Assembly (NCBI GenBank): GCA_014879845.1 | Contig: JACSRI010000122.1 | Coordinates: 26,369-90,368, forward strand | Origin: Opitutaceae bacterium | Lineage (GTDB): Bacteria > Verrucomicrobiota > Verrucomicrobiia > Opitutales > Opitutaceae | DNA: 64,000 nt | Direction: 5' to 3' | Shown here: piece by piece, positions 50,096-59,800 of the stretch | How positions within the stretch are numbered: position 1 is the first letter of the stretch | Layout of the letters: every line of letters begins with the position of its first letter | Notes under the pieces: generated by a model | What the model was told of the DNA's origin: nothing | The model's input: the letters and a program-made list of their open reading frames with translations, nothing else | The model's database searches: none | Made by a program: the position numbers and the translations under genes

Positions 50096-50755
50096 TCAGG
50101 CCGTGAGCGCGGCAGGCACGGCGCAGGAAGCGGGAAGGAAATCGGCCGGCGCGGCCAACACCGGGCCAGCCGCCATGGCGAGGACGGCGTCGTCCACCTG
50201 CTGCTGCTCGATGTCCAGGTAGGCGGCGGTCACTTCGAGACTCCGGTGTCCGAGGCCACGGGACACGGCGACAACCGACCCGGTGATGTCATGCAGACGC
50301 ATGGCGAAGGTCTTGCGTAGTGAATGGGTGGTGACGCGCCGCGGGTCGATCCCCGCGTCGGTCGCCATCGTGCGGACCCATTTGATCGCCATCTGCACCG
50401 TGACCGGCCGATTGCCGCCGACCCGTGATGCGAACAGGTAGCGGGTCGGTGGCGGGGCCTCGCGCAACAGCAGGGCTATGGCCGCACGCGCATGCGCATT
50501 GAGCGGCACCGTGCGCCCTTGGGCCGACCTGCGGCGTGTGGCGCTGCGGCCGTTCTTCATCAATCGCCTCGGGACGGTCACGCTGTAGGCGGGCTGCCCG
50601 GCGTAGGACACGTCCGAGAAGCGCAAGCAGAGCAGTTCCCTGCAGCGGAACCCGGTGCTGATCCCCAGCAAGAGGAAGGCGGCGGATTTCGGAGTGCGGG
50701 CTGCCGAAAGGAGAAGAGGGATTTCGGTCGGGGTCAGGGCGCGGGCTCCACTCAT
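50096..50755 (-). CDS. Tyrosine recombinase, catalytic domain only (element right end)
   Basis: This 219-residue recombinase has the catalytic set: Arg in STGFRCRELLCLRF, His-x-x-Arg in TTHSLRKTFAMRL, His in LGHRSLEVTA and Tyr in AAYLD. Like the one at 37051 it starts directly with the catalytic domain. The two are only distantly similar. Together they bracket the 13.7-kb element and face the same direction, so they may act as a pair of heteromeric recombinases. Confidence 0.82.
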   Translation of the reverse strand: MSGARALTPTEIPLLLSAARTPKSAAFLLLGISTGFRCRELLCLRFSDVSYAGQPAYSVTVPRRLMKNGRSATRRRSAQGRTVPLNAHARAAIALLLREAPPPTRYLFASRVGGNRPVTVQMAIKWVRTMATDAGIDPRRVTTHSLRKTFAMRLHDITGSVVAVSRGLGHRSLEVTAAYLDIEQQQVDDAVLAMAAGPVLAAPADFLPASCAVPAALTA

Positions 50756-51168
50756 GGATGAAAGATCCCGACAGACGTGGGATTCGTAGCAGGTGCCCCG
50801 GGCTGATACACTCCCTCGCTTGGCCGCGCCGTGCCTGCACTACCGCCGTCCGGAAATGCGTGCAGCGACTTGCGGTCTCTTGCCGAGCAAACCTGGTCAT
50901 TCGAACGGCACCATCCCTGTCAGGGACCATTGCGGCTGTCCGGGCCAGCCTGCGCGGCGCGTTCGAACTCGGCCGCAGCCTTCGCGGATTGGCCGGTGGC
51001 CTTGAGCATGAATCCAATCGTCTCCGGCATCGATGGTGGGAAAGGGTCGAGCGCGATGGCTCGTTGGACATCGGCCATGGTGCGCATGTAGCACGCGCTT
51101 TGGATGAGAAGCCCTCCCGCCCATGCAGCGTCTCCTCAAGGGATTAACGCCGGGAAACCTTGGCTCTC
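50756..51168. pseudogene. Gap with a truncated TPR-like remnant (minus strand, about 50921-51135)
   Basis: No complete gene is present. On the minus strand a stop-to-stop frame of 71 codons reads GGLLIQSACYMRTMADVQRA and IALDPFPPSMPETIGFML, then KATGQSAKAAAEFERAAQ. This looks like the C-terminal end of a TPR protein whose 5' part has been lost. Such debris is expected at the edge of an inserted element. Identification is by eye and uncertain. Confidence 0.3.
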
Positions 51169-51786
51169 CTATTCAGGAAGGAGGAGTTTCAGGATCTCGA
51201 GTTCCTTGCGAAAGCCGGTCAAGCAGTCCTGCAGGAGTTCCTTCTGCGGGCAGGTCGGGTCAGCCAAGGCGTCCTCGATGCGGGCGCAGATCTCGTTGAT
51301 TCGCTCGCGAGATTCGAGGACGAGTATTGTGCGGTAACGCAGGCGCTTGAGGAGCGGGCGGTTCAAAGCCAGGCGCCTTTCGACGTAACGAGCGGGTGCC
51401 TTGAGGGGGATCACGGCGCCATGCTCGTCGACCCGGAAATACTCCTGGCGCTTGTCGACGAAGGGATCGACGTAGCCTTCGCCGTCGATGTGGGAATCGG
51501 TCGTGTTGCCGGCCGGCCAGTCGTTCTTCTTGAGCCGGTTGCAGCTACGGCAAGCGAGAACTAGGTTTGTGGGGTCGTTCGTCCGGGTGGTGAAGATGGA
51601 TTTCGGGCGGAAGTGATCCAACTCCATCACGGGATCGCCACCGATGTCGTCCTTGCGGCAGTCGCAATAGACGCAGCGCTGCAGACAATCCTCCGCAACC
51701 TCGATCCGATAACGCCGGTAGCCGGAGATGCCGGCTTCTCCGAAGTAGGTCGTCCTGCGGATGAGATCGGGGAAAAAGTCTCTCAC
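51169..51786 (-). CDS. HNH endonuclease
   Basis: The 205-residue protein has a zinc-type HNH nuclease core: LQRCVYCDCRKDD (first Cys pair), VMELDHFRPKS (catalytic Asp-His) and NLVLACRSCNRLKKNDW (Asn and second Cys pair). The C-terminal half is helical. It overlaps the receiver-like gene by 4 bp (ATGA) and is the last gene of the four-gene operon. In this setting it is the probable effector that cuts DNA when the kinase/receiver pair signals. Confidence 0.85.
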   Translation of the reverse strand: MRDFFPDLIRRTTYFGEAGISGYRRYRIEVAEDCLQRCVYCDCRKDDIGGDPVMELDHFRPKSIFTTRTNDPTNLVLACRSCNRLKKNDWPAGNTTDSHIDGEGYVDPFVDKRQEYFRVDEHGAVIPLKAPARYVERRLALNRPLLKRLRYRTILVLESRERINEICARIEDALADPTCPQKELLQDCLTGFRKELEILKLLLPE

Positions 51787-52418
51787 TTCTTCTGCTCGGC
51801 GTCGCGGAGTTTTTGCAGGAGCTGCTCCACCACCCCAACCTGGGACTGCAGCTTGTTTAGCACCGCGTCATCCTCGGCCTGCGTCGGCAGCAGGCGAGCG
51901 GCCTCGAGGGCGGCCAGCTCTGTCTTTTCTTCTGGGGTGATCTCGTCACGGACGCTTTTTCCGAGGAGTTCGCGGAAACGCTTCTGGCGAACGGTGAGCG
52001 CTTCCTGGTAGCGGCCGACGTGGCGGAGGAAGCGTTGCTTGAAGCCCTCGGCGGCGGGGGTGTTGGTGCGCAGTTCGAATTTGAAGACGACGGCCTCAAC
52101 GGATCCGGAATCGGCGCTCTTGATCTGCTCATCGGGATCGAAACCGGTCACCAAGAAGATGGGCATTTCTGGATAGACGCCGCGGAGGTACTTGGCGAGG
52201 TCGAGGCCGGTGTAGGTCGTGATTTCGCCGGTTTCGTTGAGACGCTGGTCCACGAGGACGCCGGCGACCTCATGGTCATCCAAGTACTTGTGGTAGTCGG
52301 CCTTGTCAGGATGCAGCGGCAGACCTTCGATGGTAAAGCGGTCGGCGAAGAGACTCTTCAGATCCCATTCGAGCATCTGGCGCTGGGACGGTTGGTCGTC
52401 CAGATAGTAGATCAACAT
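51783..52418 (-). CDS. Response-regulator-like protein
   Basis: The first 120 of 211 residues form a receiver-like domain: the acidic pair in MLIYYLDDQPSQR, a phospho-acceptor candidate Asp in GVLVDQRLNETG, the Thr in PIFLVTGFDPD and a Lys in AVVFKFELR. The remaining 90 residues are a charged helical region (KQRFLRHVGRYQEAL, DDAVLNKLQSQVGVVEQLLQ). There is no DNA-binding domain. It lies 8 bp after the GHKL kinase gene and is a natural partner for it. Confidence 0.7.
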   Translation of the reverse strand: MLIYYLDDQPSQRQMLEWDLKSLFADRFTIEGLPLHPDKADYHKYLDDHEVAGVLVDQRLNETGEITTYTGLDLAKYLRGVYPEMPIFLVTGFDPDEQIKSADSGSVEAVVFKFELRTNTPAAEGFKQRFLRHVGRYQEALTVRQKRFRELLGKSVRDEITPEEKTELAALEAARLLPTQAEDDAVLNKLQSQVGVVEQLLQKLRDAEQKK

Positions 52419-52426
52419 CTTGTCGA

Positions 52427-54835
52427 TTATGATGGACGGGGCTGGAGGCGCGGGACGCGAATTTCAAAGCCGGCGCCACCCAGAGGGGAATGGGCGGTCG
52501 GACGGATGGCACCCTTGTTAGCAGTGATGAAGGAATGGACAATCGTTAAGCCCATTCCGGTTCCGATGATCCGGCCGTGCTCGTCGCTTTTTGTGGAAAC
52601 GCCAGGCCGGAAGATGTCCTCCTCGGTGCCGGCCTCGAGGCCGACACCGCTGTCCTGAAAGGTCATGACAACCTCGTCGCCTTCGCGGGCAAGCGCGATG
52701 GAGATCTTGCGGTTGGCGACCGGCGTCTTGCTCAACGCCCAAGAGGCGTTGGTAATCATGTTCACGAGGACGCTCTCCCAGCCCGCCTCCCAGCCGGGGA
52801 CATCGAATTCGTCGTTGTCGGGTATCGACTGGGTGACCTTGGCGCCGAAGCGCCCGCAGAGAAGTTCGTCAAAGACCCTCAGGGTGCGCTCGACCACGGG
52901 TTTGAGCTTCGCACCCTGGCGGATGCGCTTGCGCGGACGCACATGGTCGAGAGCGAACTTGGCAAAGGCGTCGATACGCTGAGCGCCGGCCGCGAGGTGC
53001 GCGAGCATCGCGAGTTGGTCCTCCTTGCTGAACAAGGTGCCCTGTGGGTTTTCGACGTATGCTTTGAGGCGGGCGGCGTCGTTGAGCACCTCGGTGGCGT
53101 CGTTGACGCGCTCGTGGCCGAAGGAGGCGGTCATTATGCCGAGGGAGGCGAGGCTCGTGAGCACGCTGACCTCTTCCTTGAGTTCAGCCAGCAGGGCGTC
53201 CTGTGCTTTCCGCTGGCCCTCTGCGTTCGCGAGTTCGGCCTTCACTTTCTGGACAGCTTCCGCGATTTGCTGGGCTCGATCAGCCTCTGGCGCGGGGCTG
53301 CCCTGTGATGTGAGCAGCATGGGGCCGCCCTGCATCCCCTTGACGGCGTCGTCGATCTGGTCGAGTGCCTCGGCGGCTCGTTCTGATGATCTGCCCGGCG
53401 GCTCTTCAACCGGCTCCGGGCGCGGCGCCTGCGCCATCGCATCCTGATGGGCGCGGCCTTCAAAGTACTGGACCACCTTGTCGGCGAACACCCGCATGTC
53501 ATCGAAGGCCCGGCCCTCGACGATGCCTTCGCGGTTGGTCTGGTCGATGAGCTCGGGATTGCCCTCCTTCGTGATGAACACCGCGCCGACTACTTGATGG
53601 AAGCCGACTTTCCAGTTGGCGCGGCTGATCGCCGCGGGATTAACCGCTCGGCGCAGGGACAGCGTCAGCCAATCGTTCTGGCCGGAAGGATCGCCGTAGG
53701 GTTTCACCCGGAAACCGTCGCGATAGATTCGGATTCCTCGGTTGGATTCGAGGAAGTCGCTGATTTCAGAGAGCCCGCTGCCACGCTTGGCGAGTTCATC
53801 AGCGTCGCGGATGAAAACGTAGAACTGGAGCTTTAGCGGGCCACACCGGCTTTTCCGCGGCAAATCCGCGGCCATGGTCTGGTTCTTATGCTTCGTGAAG
53901 TCGGACCAGAGCGCCGGCTCTGGCAGGAAAGCGCGCTCGTGCATCGAGGAGGTCATCCGGATGGATACGCGCTCGTCTTCGTCAGCGGATTCGATCGCGG
54001 CATCGACCTTCCAGTTGGCAAGTTCGAGCAGAGTCGAAGGTGGCAGGACTGGGCCGTCGACGTCTTTCCAATTCTGGCCAGAGTCGATGTAGATCGAGAA
54101 ATCTTCTGGTCGGCCGAAGGGAGAAAGGAGCAGTGCGAGTTCGTCGCCAAGTTCCGCGATGCGCGCATGGGTCCAGTCGTCCTTTAGGCCCTCGAGGAGC
54201 AGCCTGGTGCCGTGAGGGAACTCGGCAGACTGGAGCGTCAAGGCATCAAAGTTGAGATGTTCGATGAATCCGATGTCGTGCTCGATCGTTTCCAAGCGCC
54301 TGCCGGCGGCCTGATAGCGGTCCCACTGGATGTCGAGTTCGATGGCGCAACGCTTAACGTCCGGGAACATCTCCGCGCTGACAGGCATGGTGTCCTCGTC
54401 CTCAACCCTGCGAAGGGACTGGAGAACGCTGCGGTGGCAGAGGCGGTCGAGGCCGAGACGGCCCAAGCCCTTCTCGCCAGTTTGCACGCGACCCTTCTTG
54501 CCGGACTTGCCAACCTGTTGCTTGTTGGTGGTGCCGATACAAAGCCAATTCTCTCGAAGCTCGCCTTCGGTCATGCCTTGGCCGTTGTCCTCGATGAGCA
54601 TCCGCGGCTTGGCGGTGCCTAGGCCGGCGAAACGGATCTTCACCCAGTCGGCGTCGGCATCGTAGGCGTTCTTTACCAGCTCCACGATGGCGGTGTTGGA
54701 GCTTGAGATGCTCTCTCGGCCGAGCTGCATCGCCACGCGGGCGCTGACCGAGAACGCTGCCTTGGCCAGCGCCGTGCGCTTAAGGCCGACGGGAATAGTG
54801 GGCTCCAGCGGCGGCGCTTGCGTGGAGGCATTCAT
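52427..54835 (-). CDS. Double-GHKL ATPase / histidine-kinase-like sensor
   Basis: This 802-residue protein has two GHKL domains. The N-terminal one is MORC/HSP90-like: NTAIVELVKNAYDADADWVK, then IEDNGQGMTEGE, LCIGTTNKQ and GEKGLGRLGLD. The C-terminal one is histidine-kinase-like: a dimerisation helix with LGIMTASFGHERVND (His as possible phosphosite), N-box MITNASWAL, G1 FQDSGVGLEAG and GTGMGLTIVHSF. Between them is a long region with TNREGIVEGRAFDDM. No membrane helix, so it senses a cytoplasmic cue. It overlaps the methylase stop by 4 bp. MORC-type GHKL proteins are known from restriction-like operons. Confidence 0.8.
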   Translation of the reverse strand: MNASTQAPPLEPTIPVGLKRTALAKAAFSVSARVAMQLGRESISSSNTAIVELVKNAYDADADWVKIRFAGLGTAKPRMLIEDNGQGMTEGELRENWLCIGTTNKQQVGKSGKKGRVQTGEKGLGRLGLDRLCHRSVLQSLRRVEDEDTMPVSAEMFPDVKRCAIELDIQWDRYQAAGRRLETIEHDIGFIEHLNFDALTLQSAEFPHGTRLLLEGLKDDWTHARIAELGDELALLLSPFGRPEDFSIYIDSGQNWKDVDGPVLPPSTLLELANWKVDAAIESADEDERVSIRMTSSMHERAFLPEPALWSDFTKHKNQTMAADLPRKSRCGPLKLQFYVFIRDADELAKRGSGLSEISDFLESNRGIRIYRDGFRVKPYGDPSGQNDWLTLSLRRAVNPAAISRANWKVGFHQVVGAVFITKEGNPELIDQTNREGIVEGRAFDDMRVFADKVVQYFEGRAHQDAMAQAPRPEPVEEPPGRSSERAAEALDQIDDAVKGMQGGPMLLTSQGSPAPEADRAQQIAEAVQKVKAELANAEGQRKAQDALLAELKEEVSVLTSLASLGIMTASFGHERVNDATEVLNDAARLKAYVENPQGTLFSKEDQLAMLAHLAAGAQRIDAFAKFALDHVRPRKRIRQGAKLKPVVERTLRVFDELLCGRFGAKVTQSIPDNDEFDVPGWEAGWESVLVNMITNASWALSKTPVANRKISIALAREGDEVVMTFQDSGVGLEAGTEEDIFRPGVSTKSDEHGRIIGTGMGLTIVHSFITANKGAIRPTAHSPLGGAGFEIRVPRLQPRPS

Positions 54836-56136
54836 TGGAAAGGAAACGCTGGCTTTTCTGAGAATGGAATGCGTTTGACCACTTCGACCGTGAGATGCCG
54901 GCAGCGCATTTCCTTGTTCAGGAATCTATTGGTTCGCGAATCCTTCATCGCCGTGATCAGATCGCGGCAGATGCCGACGTCGCCGTCCTTCGGGCGGCAG
55001 ACGATCAGGTGGTTCTCTACGGCGACCTTGCGCTTGCCGTGGACTAAGGTGGCCGCGGCGCGCCACCGGTCCTTGGGACTGGAAGTCCTGCGCAGCACGA
55101 CAAATGGCGGCGAAAACAGGTGCCCCTCGAACTTTCGCTTCTCTGCAATGCGGTGAAGCTCGGTCCAGACGGTGACATTCTTGGGGTGGATGAACGGGCT
55201 GGATCTACCTTTTCGTGGATCCCGGTAGTCGACGACGGCACCGACCTTCACGTCGAAACGGTCGCCCAAAAGCTTGCCGGCTTTTCGGGGTGTCGCCCAC
55301 GGTGCGCCTCGAGTCAGGGTTTTCGGGCGCTTTTCTAGGGTGACGAGGAAGACATCGACGTCGGCGGAATGGAACACTCCGCAAGATTGAACGTGCCTCA
55401 CGTCGCAACTGCGGGAAATGGACTGGCGCCAGTTCTCGTAGAGGGAACCGGTGCGCAGCACCTCTGGGAGGATCGCATAGACCCGACCCGCGCTGCGCAG
55501 GTGCTTGACGACAAACTCGGTGATGATGGCGGCGGCGTTTACCTTACCCTGTCCGTGCTCATACCATTTTGGAGCACGCACCTTGGCGAAGGGCGGGTTC
55601 AAGAGAAGGTCTGTCGCATCGGAGATGGTCGCTGAGCTTTCGAAGATGTCGCCCTGTTGGACTGCCGGCAGCCAGCACTTGTCTGGCAACCGATCAATCT
55701 GGCTCCGATGCAGGTAGTGGGCGAGCATCCAGAGACGGAGGCGAGTGGCCTCAATGAACTGTGGCACTCGGTCCATACCGGCGAAGCGCTCACCCCAGAT
55801 TTCCAAGGTGTCGCCGATGGAACGGCCTCGCGGCATAGAGCGAGCGGCGGCAAGCAGCAGATCTCCCGCGCCTACGGTAGGGTCGGCTACGACGGTATTC
55901 TTTCGGGGCTGGAGGCGCGAGGCGAGTTTGGCGGCGAGTTCCGAACCCGTGAAGAACGCCCCACCCCAGCGTCGCGAAGCGAGGGGCACCAACCGCGCGA
56001 GTTCGCGTCCGGCTTCGCCGTTTAGCGCCGCTTCGTAGAGAGCTGAGGTCACATCCGATTTCGGCACAACGCGGCTACCCGCTAGCGCATGCAACTGGGT
56101 AACATATTGTTGATACGATGAAAACGAGATCGGCAT
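54832..56136 (-). CDS. N6-adenine DNA methyltransferase (type IIG/Eco57I-like)
   Basis: The product is 434 residues from ATG 56136 (MPISFSSYQQYVTQLHALAG). AdoMet motif I is TVVADPTVGAGDLLL at about residues 82-95 and motif IV is LLLNPPFAKV at about 178. A C-terminal part follows as a target-recognition-like region (KVGAVVDYRDPRKGRSSPF). The longer upstream frame (to 56313) is less likely because the family N-terminus is here. It is the first gene of the operon and could mark self DNA for the HNH system. Confidence 0.82.
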   Translation of the reverse strand: MPISFSSYQQYVTQLHALAGSRVVPKSDVTSALYEAALNGEAGRELARLVPLASRRWGGAFFTGSELAAKLASRLQPRKNTVVADPTVGAGDLLLAAARSMPRGRSIGDTLEIWGERFAGMDRVPQFIEATRLRLWMLAHYLHRSQIDRLPDKCWLPAVQQGDIFESSATISDATDLLLNPPFAKVRAPKWYEHGQGKVNAAAIITEFVVKHLRSAGRVYAILPEVLRTGSLYENWRQSISRSCDVRHVQSCGVFHSADVDVFLVTLEKRPKTLTRGAPWATPRKAGKLLGDRFDVKVGAVVDYRDPRKGRSSPFIHPKNVTVWTELHRIAEKRKFEGHLFSPPFVVLRRTSSPKDRWRAAATLVHGKRKVAVENHLIVCRPKDGDVGICRDLITAMKDSRTNRFLNKEMRCRHLTVEVVKRIPFSEKPAFPFQ

Positions 56137-56836
56137 GGTGCCGCATGAAGGGTGGCGACCATAGGATGATGGGCAATCGTTTTTGCTTCCCTGATGATTG
56201 CCGAAAAGCAAGGCGACCATCGTGCGGAGCGACCTTTCGCGTGACCGCGACAGGCATCCCTCCTTCGAGGGCTCAGGCGGAAGATTCTGAGAGTTTCGTC
56301 GCAGTTTGCTCAACGGAAAGGCCGTCGGAGTCTCTCACGCCAAGATGGACCGAAAAACGCCTCACCCGGTCCAGGTCAATCACCAGCCCACCAACGCTGA
56401 GCGTTCGGGAGAATCCTCGCGAGATTGGGTGTACGCCCCACACAGACAACGGCGCTGGTCGATGAGGCTGGACCTAGCCTCTCGCCAGCAGGCGCACGGC
56501 CGGGCCGTGGCCGTCACCGCTTATCTGCTCGTCGCTAACCCTCGGTGTCGCGACCGAGTGCATCGGCTGCCAGGCCGGTCATCGCGACCATTTCAAGGCG
56601 AAGCAGGGCATCAATGCCCCGACGGCGACCATAGCGAGCCGTTCGTGTCAGTGACAAATGCCGCGGTTACGTTTGTTCGCACCGTCATCTCCGGACTCGT
56701 CTTCCCGCCGATGGCGGATCGCGCGTTCGGTATCGATGTTCGAGACCTGCGCCTGGCGGGGGACCTCAGCGCGGTCATGCGACGCGACCATCGCGACGCG
56801 CTGTTGTCCTTCAAGTGAGTGGTGAGACGGACTTGA
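56137..56836 (-). pseudogene. Gap holding a decayed fragment of a second copy of the giant helicase gene
   Basis: On the minus strand 56538-56640 encodes GIDALLRLEMVAMTGL, then AADALGRDTEG, and 56477-56536 encodes DEQISGDGHGPAVRLLARG in another frame. They match the giant gene at about 61891-61980 (GIDALLRLEMVATTGLPAEA) and 60892-60950 (RDELISGDGHSPAVRLREA). The two pieces are about 0.95 kb apart there, so an internal deletion joined them. Stops follow at 56535 and 56474. On the plus strand a 55-codon end (56651-56818, FGIDVRDLRLAGDLSAVM) may be the tail of another lost gene. Confidence 0.6.
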
Positions 56837-59800
56837 TCAGGCGAGCTCTCGCTCGATCCGGCCGACAACGGCTTCCCGGTTGTCGAGCCAGTCGAAGCTG
56901 TCGACATGCACAACCCGCCAGCCGCGACGACGCAGCAGCGCTGCGCGTTGCGCGCGGCGAAATGCTCCATCGTCGGCCGTTCCGTCGTCGCAGAGGATCG
57001 CGACGCGGTAGTGATGCCCGCTGTCGCCGCCTTCAAGCGCCACATCCACGCGGAAGCGCGATGAGCCAAGGCCCACTGTCGGTTTGTGTCCGCGTGCCTG
57101 GAGCACATCGGCGATTTGTCCGGCGAGCGGCACGAATCCGGGCAGGGCCTCGACGTGCGGCTGCGGCCTGACGCCGTCAGCGGACGTGCGCACGAGATCG
57201 AGCACGCGAATTGCCAGTGTGCGCGAGCTGCCGGAGAGATAGTGGCCGTATTCGAGGTAGGCTTTGAACAGCCGGGGCCCGTCGTTCTTCGCGCGTGCGA
57301 CGCTCAGCATCCCAGGTTCGAACGATGCCACGAGGATGGCTTCGGCACGGGCGCGTGAGATTGCGACATTGAGCCGGCGTTCGCCACCGCGCTGCCCGAT
57401 GGGCCCGAAACGTGCAGGCACGTAGCGTTCGACACCGCGCGTGCGGTGCTTGCGCTCGACGGGCGCGTGGCCGACGGAAAAGACAATCACGTCGCGCTCG
57501 TCGCCCTGCACGTTTTCGATGTTCTTCACGAACGGGCGGTCGTCGAGTAACTCGCGTGCCTCGGCTGCACCGAAGGCTCGGGCAAAATCCGGCTCTTTCT
57601 CACGGCGCGCGTCGATGGCATCAAGCACGGCGCGGCGCTGGGAGAGGTTGAACGTGACGATGCCCACGCTCGGAGGGGCAGGACGCGCGAGCAGTTGATG
57701 CAGCACGTCGATGACCTTCTCCGCTTCCTTCTCGTTGCGTCCGTCGTCGTATGTCGCCCCCTCGACGGCGACCCAGCGCAGCGCGGGTGGCACGCGCGGT
57801 GTGGCGAGAGAAGGACACGTAAGCAGTCCGCCACCATACATCGCGTGGTTGGAGAAGGCGATAAGCTCCTCCTCGCGACAACGGTAGTGCCAGGTGAGGC
57901 TGCGTGAAGGCACGCGCTGACGTGCGAGCACCAGCAATGACTCGGCGTCGAGGAAGTCGGCCTTCTCCTTGCCCTCTGCGACCTCGGTCTCCTCCTCGTC
58001 ACGTGCTGCCCTGAAAAACGATGTCGGCGGCATCTGCCGGTCATCGCCAGCGATCACGACGCGCCGAGTGCGAAGCAAAGCAGGGAAACCGCCCGCGACC
58101 GTGCATTGCGAAGCCTCGTCGAAGATCACCAGGTCGAATACGGGCTTGCGCGGAAAGAGCACGGCGAGGGTCTCAGGGGACAGGAGCCACACAGGCAACG
58201 CGTCGAACAACCCCGCATCTACGAAGGTCCTTACGAACGTGCGCAGTGGCATGAGCGCCCGCTGCTTCGCGGTCTCGCGGTGCAGCTTTTCACGCGCGGC
58301 TTGTTCGGGAGTGCGGCGTGCGAACTTTTCGGGTGGCGGCAACCGAAGCAACGGCACGTCGTCGGTGCGCAGGAGCACTTCATGGCGGCGCAAGTGCGCG
58401 TCGGCCTCCAGCGCCTCGGCAAGTTTTGTCGCAGCATGGTCGTCGGCTTCCGAACTGCGCAAGTGCGGTGGCAGGGCTGAGCGGGCCGGCACGATCTGCG
58501 AGAGGGCCCATGCCTTCAGGATCAGGTCGCCCAGCCGTGGCTTGCCGGCTGCATCCGCGCATGAGGCGAGCGCGAGCGGGCCAACGGGATCAATGGTCGC
58601 CGCGAGGTGTAGGTGTCGGTCGAGTTCAGCCACGCGCTCGGAATCAGACGCGAAGCGTGAAGCGAGTTCGCGCCAGCGTGACGCGGGTGTCGTGGGTTCG
58701 ACCGAGAAGAAGATCGCGCGTGCCTGCTCCGCGGCCGTCACGTGAGCCTGCCAGGCATCGGCCGCGGCGATCCGGGCGGAGAGCGTGGTATGCCAGGTGT
58801 CGAATACGTCCGGTTGCCACGCGCGCACGCGTTCGAGCGTCGCACGCGCACCGCGCAGGGACGAGACGGCTCCGGCGATCTTTGCGGCGCGGTCGAGGCT
58901 GCGCGCGATGTCGCGCGCGTCTCCCGCGATCACGTCACGTAGTGCGGCATCGAGGAGCACGGCATCGAGTCGGCTCCAAAGGCGCGCGAGCCGGAGACGA
59001 CGATGCAAGTCGCGGCACAAGGCGATGTCCACTGGACGGCCGAGCGCATCCGGCCAGAACTCGGGCAGGCCACGTGCGACAGCGCCACGCGCTTTCCACC
59101 ATGCCGGCGAGACGAACCGGAAAATTGAAGTCCCCTTGGCGAGTAGGGTGAGAACTGCGGGTTCCAGTTCGGGGGTCGCCCGGCTACGCACTGGCGCCGG
59201 TTCGGCCTGCCAGGCTTGCTCCTCCGCCATCCAGTCGGCGCGCAGAGCGGCGAGGCGATTTGCAGCGGTATCACTCGCCGTGGTCAGCAGATGCGTGGGA
59301 AGAGGATCGAGTTGGCCGATCTGTTGCAGCGCGTCGCGAGCGTTCCGAAGGGGCGCCGCGAGCGCTGCTGTCGTGGCAGGGTCGACATGTTGTTCGCTGT
59401 TGTGGCGTTCAACCGCCTCCGCGGTGGCGGCAGCCCGTTCCATCGAGGCGAGCAACGCCGTGCGTTCGTCGGGACGAGTTCCTTCAAGCGATCTCCGACA
59501 TGGACCATCGGTGCCTGGACGCCACGGACTGCCCCCACCAAGCAGATCAATCCACGGACGGCACGCGACGGCGAGATGTGATAGTTCGAGTGCGCTTTTC
59601 GCCGGAAGGGTATTGAGCTGCGGCATGCTGGACGGCACTTCGACCGCGAAGCTCGAGGCATACGCCGCAAGCTGACCGACGCAGGGCGCCGCGCCGTCGC
59701 GTGCGCGCAGGTGTTTGATGCGCTGTCGAAGCACGTCCGCATGAAAATCCCGGTCTCCATTGGCCCCCGGTGGAGGAGTGCGCGGTTCGTCGCGGTTCTT

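Noticed and set aside
56306..56818. A 170-residue plus-strand gene beside the methylase
   Set aside because: Most of it is antisense to the decayed giant-gene fragment. Only the last 55 codons look at all protein-like, so it was kept as a note.
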